Of a stretch of 62,046 bases of DNA, positions 18,159 to 27,580 are shown one piece after another. The stretch covers positions 1 to 62,046 of the forward strand of contig JACQDX010000139.1 of NCBI GenBank assembly GCA_016200895.1, written 5' to 3'. The stretch comes from Burkholderiales bacterium (GTDB lineage: Bacteria > Pseudomonadota > Gammaproteobacteria > Burkholderiales > Burkholderiaceae_D). The notes under the pieces were generated by a model. That model made no database searches. It was not told the origin of the DNA and saw nothing but the letters and a program-made list of their open reading frames with translations. The position numbers and the translations under genes were made by a program. The stretch's first letter is position 1; the number at the start of each line of letters is the position of its first letter.

Positions 18159-20021
18159 TCATGGATAAAACACACCCACATGAAAGCCAGCCGCTTTCAG
18201 TGCTGGCAATTCAAAATAAAGTTTGATGTTTTGTTCACCGCCTGCGGCAAAACCTTTTTCCAGTTTGTCTTTTTCTGTCAGATAGTCAGCCGGAGTAAAG
18301 GCACGTTGCAACAAGGGCTTGTCTTTGACGTCATTTAATACCAGCTCTATATTCGGCCATGTCTGTGCCACATCACTCTGGTTTTGGATTTGCATGACCA
18401 GCATGAAGACATTGCGTTCTGGTGCCAGGTTTTGCAATTCATTCGAATCAACAAAAATCTTTTCTATCTGCGCTGGCAAAGTCACCTGGCAACTCAGATA
18501 TTTGCAGGCTTGCTGTAACCAGGGCTTGGTCTCCGGCACTCTGGTCGCGAGCTGGTTACGGAAGATATAGGCAGACTGCCCCAGCAACAAAGGAATCAGT
18601 AAAACAATCATCAAACCCAGCATGATGTTGGCAATGCGTTTGCGGGAACGCTGTTTTTCTGCCTGGATGACAAAGTTGGGTTTGGCCGCCTCCTCTTCAG
18701 GATCACTGCTGGAATCTTCATTGATGGCAGCCTGGTTGGCGAGTGCAGCTTCAGCCTCACCTATATAGGCTTCAGCCTGTATGCCATCGGCACTACTGCC
18801 CGTGTCAGCCGTCGCGACCTCATCATTGATGGACACCGCATCATCTGGCGCGGCCACATCAGCATGGTCTTTATGGCGCCAGACTTTGCTGACACTATGT
18901 GCATCGGCTATTTCAGTGGCAGTGAATTCTGGTAGTTTTTCTTTGCTGTCTGCCGCGTCTTCTGCACCTTCGCTGACTGACCAGTCGGCAGTTGGTGGGT
19001 CCATCAGGGCGGCGCGGGTTTCCAGCTCGATGCGGGTCAGATCAGCTTCCTGCACTTCTTCAGATGGCAACAGGAAGCCACCATCACCGAGGTCAAAATC
19101 GAGAGCAGATGAGCTACTGATTACAGGTTCTTTTTTTAAACCTGCCGGTTCAGGGTCAGCCTTGTGTTGGCTGAGCGGGTCGAGCACAGGCTCAAGTTTC
19201 TGCGTCTCTGCGGTGGTGAGCGTTGTGCTGATTGGAGTAACCACGGCGGGCCTGACTGCCGGAGGAATATCCCTGGGCATGTCAAAAGTTTCCGCCTCAA
19301 ATTCCAGCTCGGCCTTGCTGATGGCGGCCAGCACTTTTGTTGCAGGCCTGGCCATCGCGCTGCTTGCTGGCTTGCCGACAGCTGCGGGCCTTTCTGACGG
19401 CACCAGACTGTCTGGCATTAGCGTGTCTTCTTGCGGCAGCGCATCGGGCGGGAAGAAGCGGCCCACTGGAGTGACGGGAGATGGCAGAACTATACGCGTC
19501 TGCTCGAAATTGGGCTCAGGTTCGATCAGGGACGCCAGATGTTCTGCCGGCGCTGGCTTGGGTTCCGGCTTGAGTTGCGGCTTGGATTCTGGCTTGCTTT
19601 CTGCCACAACTTCGCTTGCCGTGGCAGACATGACTGGTTTTGCTGCTGGCGCTGGCACCGCTGCACTGACTTGCGGCCTGGCAGGTGCAACAGGTTTGTC
19701 AGGTGCTACTGGTGTGACTGGTGTGGCACTGGCCGCCGCAGGAACGGTAACGACAGTTGCTGTTGCTACCGTTGGTACCGTCGCTGTCGTCTGAGTTACA
19801 ACACTCGCAATAGTTGCCGGTCTGGCATGCACTGGAGAAGGTGCCGGTGCGGGTGCCGGTGCAGATACAGGTTTTTGCCCATCGCCAGGTAACAGGTTTT
19901 CTACTGCATTAAAAGTTTGCTGACATGAGCCACAACGCACCAGGCCCGCATGCAACTTCAACTGATCATTGGCTACCTTGAAGGCAGTCTGACAGTGGGG
20001 GCAGCGGGTCGCCAGTGCCAT
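18159..20021 (-). CDS. Zinc-ribbon, DUF3426 membrane protein
   Basis: A 620-residue protein with three parts. Residues 1-40 are an MJ0042-type zinc finger ('CPHCQTAF' and 'CGSCQQTF'). About 45-440 is a low-complexity Ala/Pro/Val/Thr- and then Asp/Glu/Ser-rich linker. A membrane segment (about 465-485, 'RKRIANIMLGLMIVLLIPLLL') is followed by the periplasmic DUF3426 domain (about 500-620, beta-rich, similar to a FxLYD-type fold). It follows prmA by seven bases, a gene pair conserved in Burkholderiales. The linker is unusually long. Cytosolic zinc ribbon plus periplasmic domain suggests a transmembrane sensor or scaffold; this is inference. Confidence 0.85.
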   Translation of the reverse strand: MALATRCPHCQTAFKVANDQLKLHAGLVRCGSCQQTFNAVENLLPGDGQKPVSAPAPAPAPSPVHARPATIASVVTQTTATVPTVATATVVTVPAAASATPVTPVAPDKPVAPARPQVSAAVPAPAAKPVMSATASEVVAESKPESKPQLKPEPKPAPAEHLASLIEPEPNFEQTRIVLPSPVTPVGRFFPPDALPQEDTLMPDSLVPSERPAAVGKPASSAMARPATKVLAAISKAELEFEAETFDMPRDIPPAVRPAVVTPISTTLTTAETQKLEPVLDPLSQHKADPEPAGLKKEPVISSSSALDFDLGDGGFLLPSEEVQEADLTRIELETRAALMDPPTADWSVSEGAEDAADSKEKLPEFTATEIADAHSVSKVWRHKDHADVAAPDDAVSINDEVATADTGSSADGIQAEAYIGEAEAALANQAAINEDSSSDPEEEAAKPNFVIQAEKQRSRKRIANIMLGLMIVLLIPLLLGQSAYIFRNQLATRVPETKPWLQQACKYLSCQVTLPAQIEKIFVDSNELQNLAPERNVFMLVMQIQNQSDVAQTWPNIELVLNDVKDKPLLQRAFTPADYLTEKDKLEKGFAAGGEQNIKLYFELPALKAAGFHVGVFYP

Positions 20022-20028
20022 AGTCGCC

Positions 20029-20940
20029 TCAGTTACTCAAAGAACCTGATAACGCGACCCAGCCTTCATGTTCAGCCCAGACTGTGAGCTTGATGAAAGG
20101 CGCATACGCTGCTGCCACTTCGTCGGCCTGCCTTGCCAGCACGCCTGAGAGTATCAGCGAGCCACCAGGGGCCACACGGCCAGCCAGCATCGGTGCCATG
20201 AGCTTCAAGGGGCTGGACAGGATATTCGCGACAACAACATCAAATTTCTGGGACGCCGGATGGGCTGCACCAAAACCTTCTGGTAGTGCATATTCAATCT
20301 GGCAGCTATTACGCTCGGCATTGAAGTTGGCAGATTCGATGGCTTGCGGGTCGATATCCACACCAATGACATTGGCAGCGCCCAGCTTGCTGGCGACCAT
20401 GGCCAGAATGCCAGACCCGCAACCATAATCAAGGACGGACAAATCTTTAGGTGCATGTGCTTCCAGCCACTCCATGCACAGCTTTGTGGTGGGGTGGCTG
20501 CCAGTACCAAAGGCCAGACCAGGATCAAGTTCCAGAATCAGGGCATCAGGATCAGGCGCGTCATGCCAGCTAGGCACGACCCAGATATTCTTGCCGATAT
20601 GGATAGGGGCAAACTGCGATTGCGTCAGGCGCACCCAGTCTTGCTCTTCCACATTGCGGGTGATATAGGCTGGCACGACCGTCAGGCCGATGGCAGCGGC
20701 AGCTTCTGCCACCAGTTCAGCATGATCAGCATCGATATCCGCGAGGGCAACTACGCGGCTGCGGTCCCAGGCGGCTTCATCAGGCTCCATGCCAGGTTCG
20801 CCAAACAAGGGGCGTTCAGCATCCGTACCTTCATCAGCATCTTCCACGGAAACCGACAAGGCACCCGCATCCATCAAGGCATCCGACAAAGCCTCAGCCT
20901 GCTCACGCGCTACTTCTATGACTATTTCTATCCAGCCCAT
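20029..20940 (-). CDS. prmA: Ribosomal protein L11 methyltransferase
   Basis: A 303-residue SAM-dependent methyltransferase that trimethylates ribosomal protein L11. The N-terminal L11-binding domain (about 1-110) and the class I fold with 'DYGCGSGILAM' (about 169-179), 'GVDIDPQAIESA' and the NPPF-like motif replaced by 'VVANILSSPL' (as is normal for PrmA) are present, as is 'LAFGTGSHPTTKLCMEWL'. Length is usual. It is transcribed with the DUF3426 gene; the composite copy-C repeat separates it from accC. Confidence 0.97.
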   Translation of the reverse strand: MGWIEIVIEVAREQAEALSDALMDAGALSVSVEDADEGTDAERPLFGEPGMEPDEAAWDRSRVVALADIDADHAELVAEAAAAIGLTVVPAYITRNVEEQDWVRLTQSQFAPIHIGKNIWVVPSWHDAPDPDALILELDPGLAFGTGSHPTTKLCMEWLEAHAPKDLSVLDYGCGSGILAMVASKLGAANVIGVDIDPQAIESANFNAERNSCQIEYALPEGFGAAHPASQKFDVVVANILSSPLKLMAPMLAGRVAPGGSLILSGVLARQADEVAAAYAPFIKLTVWAEHEGWVALSGSLSN

Positions 20941-20970
20941 ATTGCTACTTTCTTATACGACGTTATTACT

Positions 20971-21406
20971 TCAAGACCAAAAGGCTCACCACAGAGACAC
21001 GGAGGCACAGAGTAAGCACGGAGAAAATCAAGAGAAAATACTCATCATTGACGTCAACGGTACATCTCGACAACGTATATCTGCGGCATTTCACTTATTT
21101 AATGCATTAAAACTTTTCAATAGCAAAAAGCTTACCACAGAGGTTCCATAACAAAGCCAAAAGCACAGGGAAAAACTTGTGTTTTCTCTGTGCTTCTTTT
21201 TGACAGAATTTTTACAATCCGTCTATTTTCGTAGATTGGGCTACGCCTTATCAGCCCAACACTGTGCCTTCGATTAACGTTTACACAGAATCGGATGCCG
21301 AGTGTTGGGCTGGTGAAGCGTAGCCCAACCTACATTTTAGAGAGAGCTCCAAGGCTTTCCTCTGCGCCCCTCTGTGTCTCTGAGACTCTGTGTTGAGAGG
21401 TCTTAA
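20971..21406. repeat. Composite 'cacagag' inverted-repeat element, copy C
   Basis: The 469-base gap between accC and prmA has no gene. Its ends are inverted relatives: TCAAGACC followed by CACAGAGACACGG at the left, and CTCTGTGTTGAGAGGTCTTAA at the right (last bases at 21399-21406). A third, inner copy (about 21126-21200) and a separate 28-bp imperfect inverted repeat (21236-21263 with 21301-21328, 'TTGGGCTACGC...') are nested inside. Confidence 0.75.
21236..21328. repeat. Inverted repeat of the 'ttgggctacgc' family
   Basis: Arms at 21236-21263 and 21301-21328 are complementary except for about four positions and enclose 37 bases. Both arms hold 'gctacgc...agcccaacac'-type sequence, a pattern seen as dispersed intergenic repeats in many proteobacteria. 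It could fold into a long hairpin downstream of accC. Confidence 0.7.
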
Positions 21407-21409
21407 GCT

Positions 21410-22777
21410 TTACTTACTTTTCTTCGACAACTCCGGCATATCCGCCAATTTATGCTCAAGGTAATGAATATTCGTACCACCTTCAATAAATCGCGCATCT
21501 ATCATCAGCTCGCGGTGCAGCGGGATGTTGGTTTGTATGCCTTCTACCACCATCTCTGACAAAGCGATCTGCATGCGACGAATAGCCTGTTCGCGGGTTT
21601 CACCATAGGCGATGACCTTGCCTATCATGGAATCATAATTCGGCGGCACGAAATAACCAGCGTATGCATGAGAATCCACGCGTATGCCAGGACCACCCGG
21701 TGTATGCCACGAGGTAATACGACCAGGCGACGGGGTGAACTTGAACGGATCTTCAGCATTGATACGGCACTCAATGGCATGGCCCTTGAGCGTAATATCG
21801 GTTTGCTTGAAACGCAGCTTTTCATTGAAAGCGATGCGTATCTGTTCTTGCACGATATCCACACCGGTGATCATCTCGGTTACCGGATGTTCAACCTGCA
21901 CGCGGGTATTCATTTCTATGAAATAAAATTCGCCGTTTTCGTACAGGAATTCAAAGGTACCAGCGCCGCGATAATTGATCTTGCGGCAGGCAGCGGCGCA
22001 ACGGTCACCGATTTTTTCGATGATCTTGCGCGGGATGCCGGGTGCCGGTGCTTCTTCTATGACTTTTTGATGGCGGCGCTGCATGGAGCAATCGCGCTCA
22101 CCCAGCCAGATGGCGCTGCCATGCTGGTCGGCCAGGATCTGGATTTCCACGTGACGTGGGTTTTCCAGAAACTTTTCCATATACACTTCAGGATTACCAA
22201 AGGCAGCACCTGCTTCTGACTTGGTCATGGTGACCGCGTTGAGCAAAGCAGCTTCAGTATGCACTACGCGCATGCCACGACCACCACCACCACCGGCGGC
22301 TTTGATGATGACCGGGTAACCGACCTTGCGGGCGATTTGCACGATGGCTTTAGGGTCGTCTGGCAATGCACCTTCAGAGCCGGGGACGCATGGTACACCA
22401 GCCTTGATCATGGCATGTTTGGCGGAAACCTTGTCACCCATCAGACGGATGGATTCAGCACGCGGGCCGATGAAAACAAAACCGGATTGCTCTACACGTT
22501 CAGCAAAATCGGCATTTTCAGACAAAAAACCGTAGCCTGGATGGATAGCCTGGGCATCAGTCACTTCAGCGGCGCTGATGATGGCTGGCATGCTCAGGTA
22601 ACTCAGATTCGACGGTGCCGGGCCTATGCAAACAGATTCGTCGGCCAGCTTCACATATTTTGCTTCGCGGTCGGCTTCAGAATGCACGACTACGGTTTTG
22701 ATACCCATCTCGCGGCACGCGCGCTGGATACGCAGCGCGATTTCACCACGATTGGCGATAAGAATTTTTTCAAACAT
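21410..22777 (-). CDS. accC: Biotin carboxylase subunit of acetyl-CoA carboxylase
   Basis: A 455-residue ATP-grasp enzyme that carboxylates the biotin of AccB using ATP and bicarbonate, the first step of fatty-acid synthesis. Visible are 'KILIANRGEIALRI' at the N-terminus, the glycine-rich 'IKAAGGGGGRGMRVV' (ATP lid, about 159-173), 'VEIQILAD', and 'EMNTRVQVEHPVTE' with the catalytic Glu and Arg. Length is standard (about 450). It follows accB by about 110 bases, which contain no gene. Confidence 0.98.
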   Translation of the reverse strand: MFEKILIANRGEIALRIQRACREMGIKTVVVHSEADREAKYVKLADESVCIGPAPSNLSYLSMPAIISAAEVTDAQAIHPGYGFLSENADFAERVEQSGFVFIGPRAESIRLMGDKVSAKHAMIKAGVPCVPGSEGALPDDPKAIVQIARKVGYPVIIKAAGGGGGRGMRVVHTEAALLNAVTMTKSEAGAAFGNPEVYMEKFLENPRHVEIQILADQHGSAIWLGERDCSMQRRHQKVIEEAPAPGIPRKIIEKIGDRCAAACRKINYRGAGTFEFLYENGEFYFIEMNTRVQVEHPVTEMITGVDIVQEQIRIAFNEKLRFKQTDITLKGHAIECRINAEDPFKFTPSPGRITSWHTPGGPGIRVDSHAYAGYFVPPNYDSMIGKVIAYGETREQAIRRMQIALSEMVVEGIQTNIPLHRELMIDARFIEGGTNIHYLEHKLADMPELSKKSK

Positions 22778-22887
22778 GATTTAACTTTGCGGTGGCAATG
22801 GTTGCAATTGCGTGAGCAGAAAACCCTGTCCAGTATTATTGCCCTCAACACGGGCACTGGACTTCAGTTCGCGCACGCGCGCCTGGA

Positions 22888-23334
22888 TCAGCCAATCACG
22901 AACAGCGGCTGGCCGTATTCAACAGGCTGACCATTTTCAACCAGAATCTGTTTGATCGTGCCACTGAAATCGCTTTCGATTTCATTCAGCAATTTCATTG
23001 CCTCGATAATGCAGAGGGTGTCGCCAGCATTGACGCTCTTGCCGATATCAGCAAAAGGAGCAGCACCTGGAGAAGAGGAGCGGTAGAAAGTACCAACCAT
23101 AGGGGATTTAACAATATGACCGTCCGGCACAACCGGGGCGGCTGCCACTGGGGCGGCGGCTGGTGCTGCTGGCATCATTTGGTGCTGGGGTTGCTGCATC
23201 ATGACTACCTGATTTTGCGGCATTGCTGAAGACTTGACGATGCGGACTTTGCCTTCACCTTCGGTTACTTCCAGTTCAGCGATATCTGATTCTGCTACGA
23301 GGTCAATCAGGGTCTTGAGTTTTCTTAAATCCAT
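22888..23334 (-). CDS. accB: Biotin carboxyl carrier protein
   Basis: A 148-residue carrier. The start at 23334 (MDLRKLK) is chosen because AAGGGGA precedes it and the family begins this way. A Gln/Met/Ala/Pro-rich linker (about 36-70) connects the short N-terminal domain to the biotinyl domain, whose EAMKLLNEIE carries the biotinylated Lys114. Biotin is attached by BirA and the carrier feeds AccC and the AccAD carboxyltransferase. Upstream of accC and downstream of aroQ, as in most betaproteobacteria. Confidence 0.97.
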   Translation of the reverse strand: MDLRKLKTLIDLVAESDIAELEVTEGEGKVRIVKSSAMPQNQVVMMQQPQHQMMPAAPAAAPVAAAPVVPDGHIVKSPMVGTFYRSSSPGAAPFADIGKSVNAGDTLCIIEAMKLLNEIESDFSGTIKQILVENGQPVEYGQPLFVIG

Positions 23335-23479
23335 GTGGAATCCCCTTGAAAAAAGTGGTTCTGAATTAATTGGGACGCGCAATACAGAGCAGGACAATAG
23401 CTCCGGGAATGCCGCCGAAGTTTGGATTATATACGAAATAAGCTGGCATTATCAGCAAATTACGCGAAGATGCGAGAAT

Positions 23480-23917
23480 TTAAATATTTTTCAGGGAAAA
23501 GTCAATCGCCAGACGGTAACCTTCAGTACCGAGGCCACAGATGACCCCTTTGGCAATTGCAGACAAGTATGAATGATGTCTAAAGGCTTCTCTTTGATGC
23601 ACATTTGATATATGCACCTCAATAAACGGGATCGCCACAGCCGCCAGAGCATCCCTCAAGGCAACGCTGGTATGCGTCAGGCCGCCCGGGTTGATGATAA
23701 TAGCATCGACTTGCTCATTTCGGGCAGCATGTATGCGGTCAATTAATGCTCCCTCATGATTGCTTTGAAAAAATGACAACTCTGCGCCAGCTGCTTGTGC
23801 CTGTTCCTGTGCTGATGCTTCTATCTCGCCCAGGGTGGTGGCACCATAGGTGGCGGGCTCGCGCGTACCGAGCAAGTTCAGATTGGGGCCATTCAGCAGC
23901 AGCAGTTTGCGCGCCAT
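23480..23917 (-). CDS. aroQ: Type II 3-dehydroquinate dehydratase
   Basis: A 145-residue enzyme that dehydrates 3-dehydroquinate in the shikimate pathway. The family motifs 'NGPNLNLLGTREPATYG' with catalytic Tyr24, 'IINPGGLTHTSVAL' and 'EVHISNVHQREAFRHHS' (His and Arg of the active site) are intact. The start at 23917 (MARKLLLL) is preferred over one four codons upstream. Part of the tlpA-aroQ-accB-accC run on the minus strand. Confidence 0.97.
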   Translation of the reverse strand: MARKLLLLNGPNLNLLGTREPATYGATTLGEIEASAQEQAQAAGAELSFFQSNHEGALIDRIHAARNEQVDAIIINPGGLTHTSVALRDALAAVAIPFIEVHISNVHQREAFRHHSYLSAIAKGVICGLGTEGYRLAIDFSLKNI

Positions 23918-23995
23918 AGTCACATTCAATTTGACGAAGATGGCCGCATTTTGCCGCTAATCGACGCAGATTGGCAAGGAAAAACGATGCGACTT

Positions 23996-24544
23996 CTATT
24001 TTTCCAAAGAATATTTGGCAATATCGGTATGCAATTCATCCATCTTCAGGCGACCCAGATAGGATTTCACTACCTTGCCCTCACCGTTAATCAGTACAGT
24101 AAATGGCAAACCGCCACCGGCATTACCCAATTGACGCGACAGCTCAGAACCTTCCATGCCAGCAGCAACCAGGGGATAACTGATTTTATATTTTTTTGCA
24201 AAATCAGCAATATTGGTTGGACTATCTATGCCCAGACCCAGTATCTGCACAGATTTACCCTTGAGCTCTTGTTGCATGGCAGACAATTCAGGCATCTCCT
24301 GTACGCAAGGTGCACACCAGGTTGCCCAAAAATTCACCACCAGAAATTTACCCTGCCATTGCGCCATCGCCTGAGGCTTGCCATCACTATCCTTGAATTG
24401 CTGCGCCATCAATTGCGCGACCAACTTGTCAGCCGGTGGCTTAGGTGTGGTCTGGCGGTTACCTGCATAAATCCCCAAACCCGCAAATAACAAACCCAGC
24501 GTCACTGCCAGGCCAATAAACTTCTTATTCATAGACATACTCAT
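23996..24544 (-). CDS. TlpA/ResA-type thiol-disulfide oxidoreductase
   Basis: About 182 residues. Residues 5-25 form a signal anchor ('KFIGLAVTLGLLFAGLGIYA'), so the thioredoxin domain is periplasmic. The active site is 'WATWCAPCVQEMPEL' (CAPC), followed by the cis-Pro region 'GGLPFTVLINGEGKVV'. It should act as a reductant in cytochrome c maturation or as a general disulfide reductase. Several close ATGs exist; I take the one ending at 24544. It is first in the run leading to aroQ-accB-accC. Confidence 0.9.
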   Translation of the reverse strand: MSMSMNKKFIGLAVTLGLLFAGLGIYAGNRQTTPKPPADKLVAQLMAQQFKDSDGKPQAMAQWQGKFLVVNFWATWCAPCVQEMPELSAMQQELKGKSVQILGLGIDSPTNIADFAKKYKISYPLVAAGMEGSELSRQLGNAGGGLPFTVLINGEGKVVKSYLGRLKMDELHTDIAKYSLEK

Positions 24545-24716
24545 TAAGGGCAAAATTGCAGCTCAAGGCAGGGATATTAGCTTAGCTGAGGGATTTTTGC
24601 TGGCATGAATAACGATGCATCAAGCCTTTCAATATCAATATAGAAACTCTATATGTTCAATATTGAGGACTGGATAAATCACGCGTAACAGATTTAAAGA
24701 ACAATAAACACCATGA

Positions 24717-24745
24717 AAAGCGCGTCCATTTTATGGACGCGCTTT
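24717..24745. terminator. Rho-independent terminator after emrB
   Basis: AAAGCGCGTCCA and TGGACGCGCTTT form a perfect 12-bp stem with a 5-nt loop. It lies 22 bases past the emrB-like stop and most likely ends the efflux operon. Confidence 0.9.
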
Positions 24746-24767
24746 CTCAACCATCGCAACCTGCCAA

Positions 24768-26327
24768 CTAATGCGCCCCACCCGCATCAACAGGTGCCAC
24801 CGATTTCTTCGGTTTGGTCAGCCACACCAGACCTATCAGGCCGATGAACATATAGGCTGACATCCAGAAAATATCGGTTGCGGCCATGGTGCTGGCTTGT
24901 ACGCTGATAGTGCGGTCGATGATGGCGTAGGCACCCTGTTCTGGTATGCCTTGCTGCATCAGGCCCTGTACGGTTTGTACAAAGACCGGGAAGCTGCTGC
25001 CGGTGTTTTCGGCAATCTGGGCATGGTGCAGGGTGCTGCGGCTGTCCCAGATGGTGGTCATGATGGAGGCTCCCATACCACCGCACATGATGCGCACGAA
25101 GTTCGATAAACCCGACGCTGCCGGGATTTTATCCGGTGGCTGGCCTGACAGGATGATCGACGTCAGCGGTATAAAGAACATCGACATCGCCGCGCCCTGT
25201 ATCAGCGTCGGGATAAGCAAGGTATAAGTATCCACCCCGGTATTAAATCGCGACCGCAGGAAGAACACGAGAGCAAAACCGAGGAAGGCAGCTGACGCAA
25301 TTTTTCTGGCATCTACCTTGGGCAAAATCTTGCCTATGATGGGTGACAAAATAATCGCGAAAATGCCGACCGGTGCCATGACTTTACCCGCTTCCGTAGC
25401 GGTATAAGCCAGCTGGGTTTGCAACCAAAGCGGCATGATGACCAGACTGCCAAAGAATAAGCCATAACCTATCGAAATCGCAATCACACCAGCGCTGAAA
25501 TTACGCCCCCTGAACAAGGACAGATCAACCACTGGATGGTCTTGCCCCAGTTCCCAGACCACGAAATAAATCAGGCCGATGACAGCAATCACAGTCAGCA
25601 GGACGATCTCGCCAGAATTGAACCAGTCCAGCTCCTTCCCCTTGTCGAGCATGATCTGCAAAGCACCCACCCAAACCACGAGCAGGAACAAACCGACCTT
25701 ATCGATAGGCAGGCTCTTGATAGCAGATTCGCGCTTGCGATAGATGGACCAGGTGGCCCAGGCAGTAAACAAACCTACCGGGATGTTGATATAGAAAATC
25801 CAGGGCCACGAATAATTATCTGATATCCAGCCGCCCAGCAACGGCCCCATGATGGGCGCGACCAGGGTCGTCATGCCCCATAGCGCCAGCGCCATGGAGC
25901 TTTTGGCGGGTGGATAACTTCCCAGCAATAAGGCCTGTGAGAGCGGGATCATGGGGCCTGCAACTGCGCCTTGCAAAATACGTGCAGCGATCAATATTTC
26001 GATGTTGGGTGCCATGCCGCACAGCCACGATGAAATGACAAACAACAGGATGGACGACAGGAATAATCTGACCTGACCAAAGTGTGTCGTCAGCCAGCCC
26101 GTCAACGGCACAGAGATTGCATTCGCCACCGCAAACGAAGTAATAACCCAGGTACCTTGCTGCGGCGAGACACCCAGGTTGCCAGAGATTGCCGGTATCG
26201 ATACGTTGGCGATCGATGAATCCAGCACATTCATGAAAACCGCCAGTGACAAGGCGAGCGTGCCCATTGCCAACTGCCCACCTTTCAGTGGCGGATGCGA
26301 TGCCTGTGGACGTGGGGGCGCGCTCAT
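24768..26327 (-). CDS. emrB: EmrB-type DHA2 drug:proton antiporter
   Basis: A 519-residue MFS transporter with about 14 membrane segments, the DHA2/EmrB length and layout. 'LDSSIANVSIPAISGNLG' (TM1 with the conserved Asp) and 'GWLTTHFGQVRLF' (motif A variant) are visible. It pumps hydrophobic drugs from the inner membrane into the EmrA-outer membrane channel. It overlaps emrA by one base and is the last gene of the operon before the terminator at 24717-24745. Specific drug is not predictable. Confidence 0.93.
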   Translation of the reverse strand: MSAPPRPQASHPPLKGGQLAMGTLALSLAVFMNVLDSSIANVSIPAISGNLGVSPQQGTWVITSFAVANAISVPLTGWLTTHFGQVRLFLSSILLFVISSWLCGMAPNIEILIAARILQGAVAGPMIPLSQALLLGSYPPAKSSMALALWGMTTLVAPIMGPLLGGWISDNYSWPWIFYINIPVGLFTAWATWSIYRKRESAIKSLPIDKVGLFLLVVWVGALQIMLDKGKELDWFNSGEIVLLTVIAVIGLIYFVVWELGQDHPVVDLSLFRGRNFSAGVIAISIGYGLFFGSLVIMPLWLQTQLAYTATEAGKVMAPVGIFAIILSPIIGKILPKVDARKIASAAFLGFALVFFLRSRFNTGVDTYTLLIPTLIQGAAMSMFFIPLTSIILSGQPPDKIPAASGLSNFVRIMCGGMGASIMTTIWDSRSTLHHAQIAENTGSSFPVFVQTVQGLMQQGIPEQGAYAIIDRTISVQASTMAATDIFWMSAYMFIGLIGLVWLTKPKKSVAPVDAGGAH

Positions 26328-27580
26328 TACATACCTTTGGTTTTAGAAGTGGCTGCAGTTGCTATGGCAGCAGCCTTGCTATCTTTAGTCGCTGGCAAAT
26401 TCGCAGTGATAATTTCAGCAATGCGCTGGTCTGCATCTTTACCATTTTGTTCAAACACGGCAGTCTGGTAAGCAGGTGCAGTACGTGCAGCAGCAGTTAC
26501 CGGTGCGCCCTGCTGCTGCGAAATATTGACCTTTACCTGCATGGAGACACCGATGCGCAAAGGATGGGTTTCCAGCTCTTTAGGGTCTAGGCTGATACGC
26601 ACGGGCACACGTTGCACCACCTTGATCCAGTTACCACTGGCATTTTGCGCAGGCAGCAGGGCAAAGGCAGAACCCGTACCTGCCGACATGCCAAGTACCT
26701 TACCGTGATAGCCAATATCACTGCCATACAGATCAGAATGCAATTCCACATCCTGGCCTATACGCATATGGGCGAGTTGCACTTCCTTGAAGTTGGCATC
26801 CACCCACAAGGTATTCAAAGGCACGATGGACAGCAAGGGTGAACCAGGAGCGATACGCTGGCCAACTTGCACTGCACGTTTGGCGACAAAGCCATTCATC
26901 GGTGCTGGCAAGCTGGTACGGCTCAATGCCAGCAGGGTTTCACGTACACGGGCAGCAGCACGCAAGACATTCGGGTGCTGGGTGACGGTGGTGTTTTCTG
27001 TCAGCGTGCGGTTGGATGTCAGTTGTTCATTGGCGGCTTGCAAGGCAGCCTCTGCACTCTTGACGGCATTGCGGGCATGTTCCAGTTCTTCGGCAGAAAC
27101 TGCGCCAGTACTCAATAACTGGGTGCGGCGTGCCAGATCAGATTTGGCTCTTTCCACCTCGCTGCTACGCAGGCTGACATTGGCCTGCAGGCTGCCATTG
27201 TTAGCAAACAGTACGCGCACTTCGCGCACTGTTTGCGCCAACTGGGCTTCGGCCTGATCAACGGCCACTTTGGCATCGGTCTTGTCAAGTTCAACCAGTG
27301 CCTTGCCTGCCTGTACCACATCAGTATCATCAGCATGAATGGCAACCACAGTACCAGCAACTTGCGATGTCACTTGCACGACATTGCCAGCAGCATAGGC
27401 ATCTTCAGTATGTTCAAAATTGCGGCCTACTGTGTACCACCATGTAGCATAGGCTGCAATTGCCACCAATACGATGAGGGTAATGATGATCAGCAGCACG
27501 CGGCGCTTGCCGCCTTTCTCTTGTACATATTCAGCTTGAGGAGCCACGTTGACAGGTTTGTTTTGATCTGGGGCGTTCAT
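26327..27580 (-). CDS. emrA: EmrA-type membrane fusion protein
   Basis: A 417-residue HlyD-family periplasmic adaptor. One membrane anchor (about 28-50) follows a cytosolic Lys-rich start; the barrel-sandwich halves ('NVVQVTSQVAGTVVAIHADD' and 'SLPAPMNGFVAKRAVQVGQR') flank a long alpha-hairpin (about 110-215, Ala/Glu/Gln-rich). The extended C-terminus (about 365-417) is Ala-rich and probably disordered. It links EmrB to the outer-membrane factor upstream, overlapping that gene by four bases. Confidence 0.93.
   Translation of the reverse strand: MNAPDQNKPVNVAPQAEYVQEKGGKRRVLLIIITLIVLVAIAAYATWWYTVGRNFEHTEDAYAAGNVVQVTSQVAGTVVAIHADDTDVVQAGKALVELDKTDAKVAVDQAEAQLAQTVREVRVLFANNGSLQANVSLRSSEVERAKSDLARRTQLLSTGAVSAEELEHARNAVKSAEAALQAANEQLTSNRTLTENTTVTQHPNVLRAAARVRETLLALSRTSLPAPMNGFVAKRAVQVGQRIAPGSPLLSIVPLNTLWVDANFKEVQLAHMRIGQDVELHSDLYGSDIGYHGKVLGMSAGTGSAFALLPAQNASGNWIKVVQRVPVRISLDPKELETHPLRIGVSMQVKVNISQQQGAPVTAAARTAPAYQTAVFEQNGKDADQRIAEIITANLPATKDSKAAAIATAATSKTKGM

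Noticed and set aside
18781..19794. 337-codon plus-strand frame rich in Ser/Ala/Gly
   Set aside because: Complement of the low-complexity linker of the DUF3426 protein; composition explained by the other strand.
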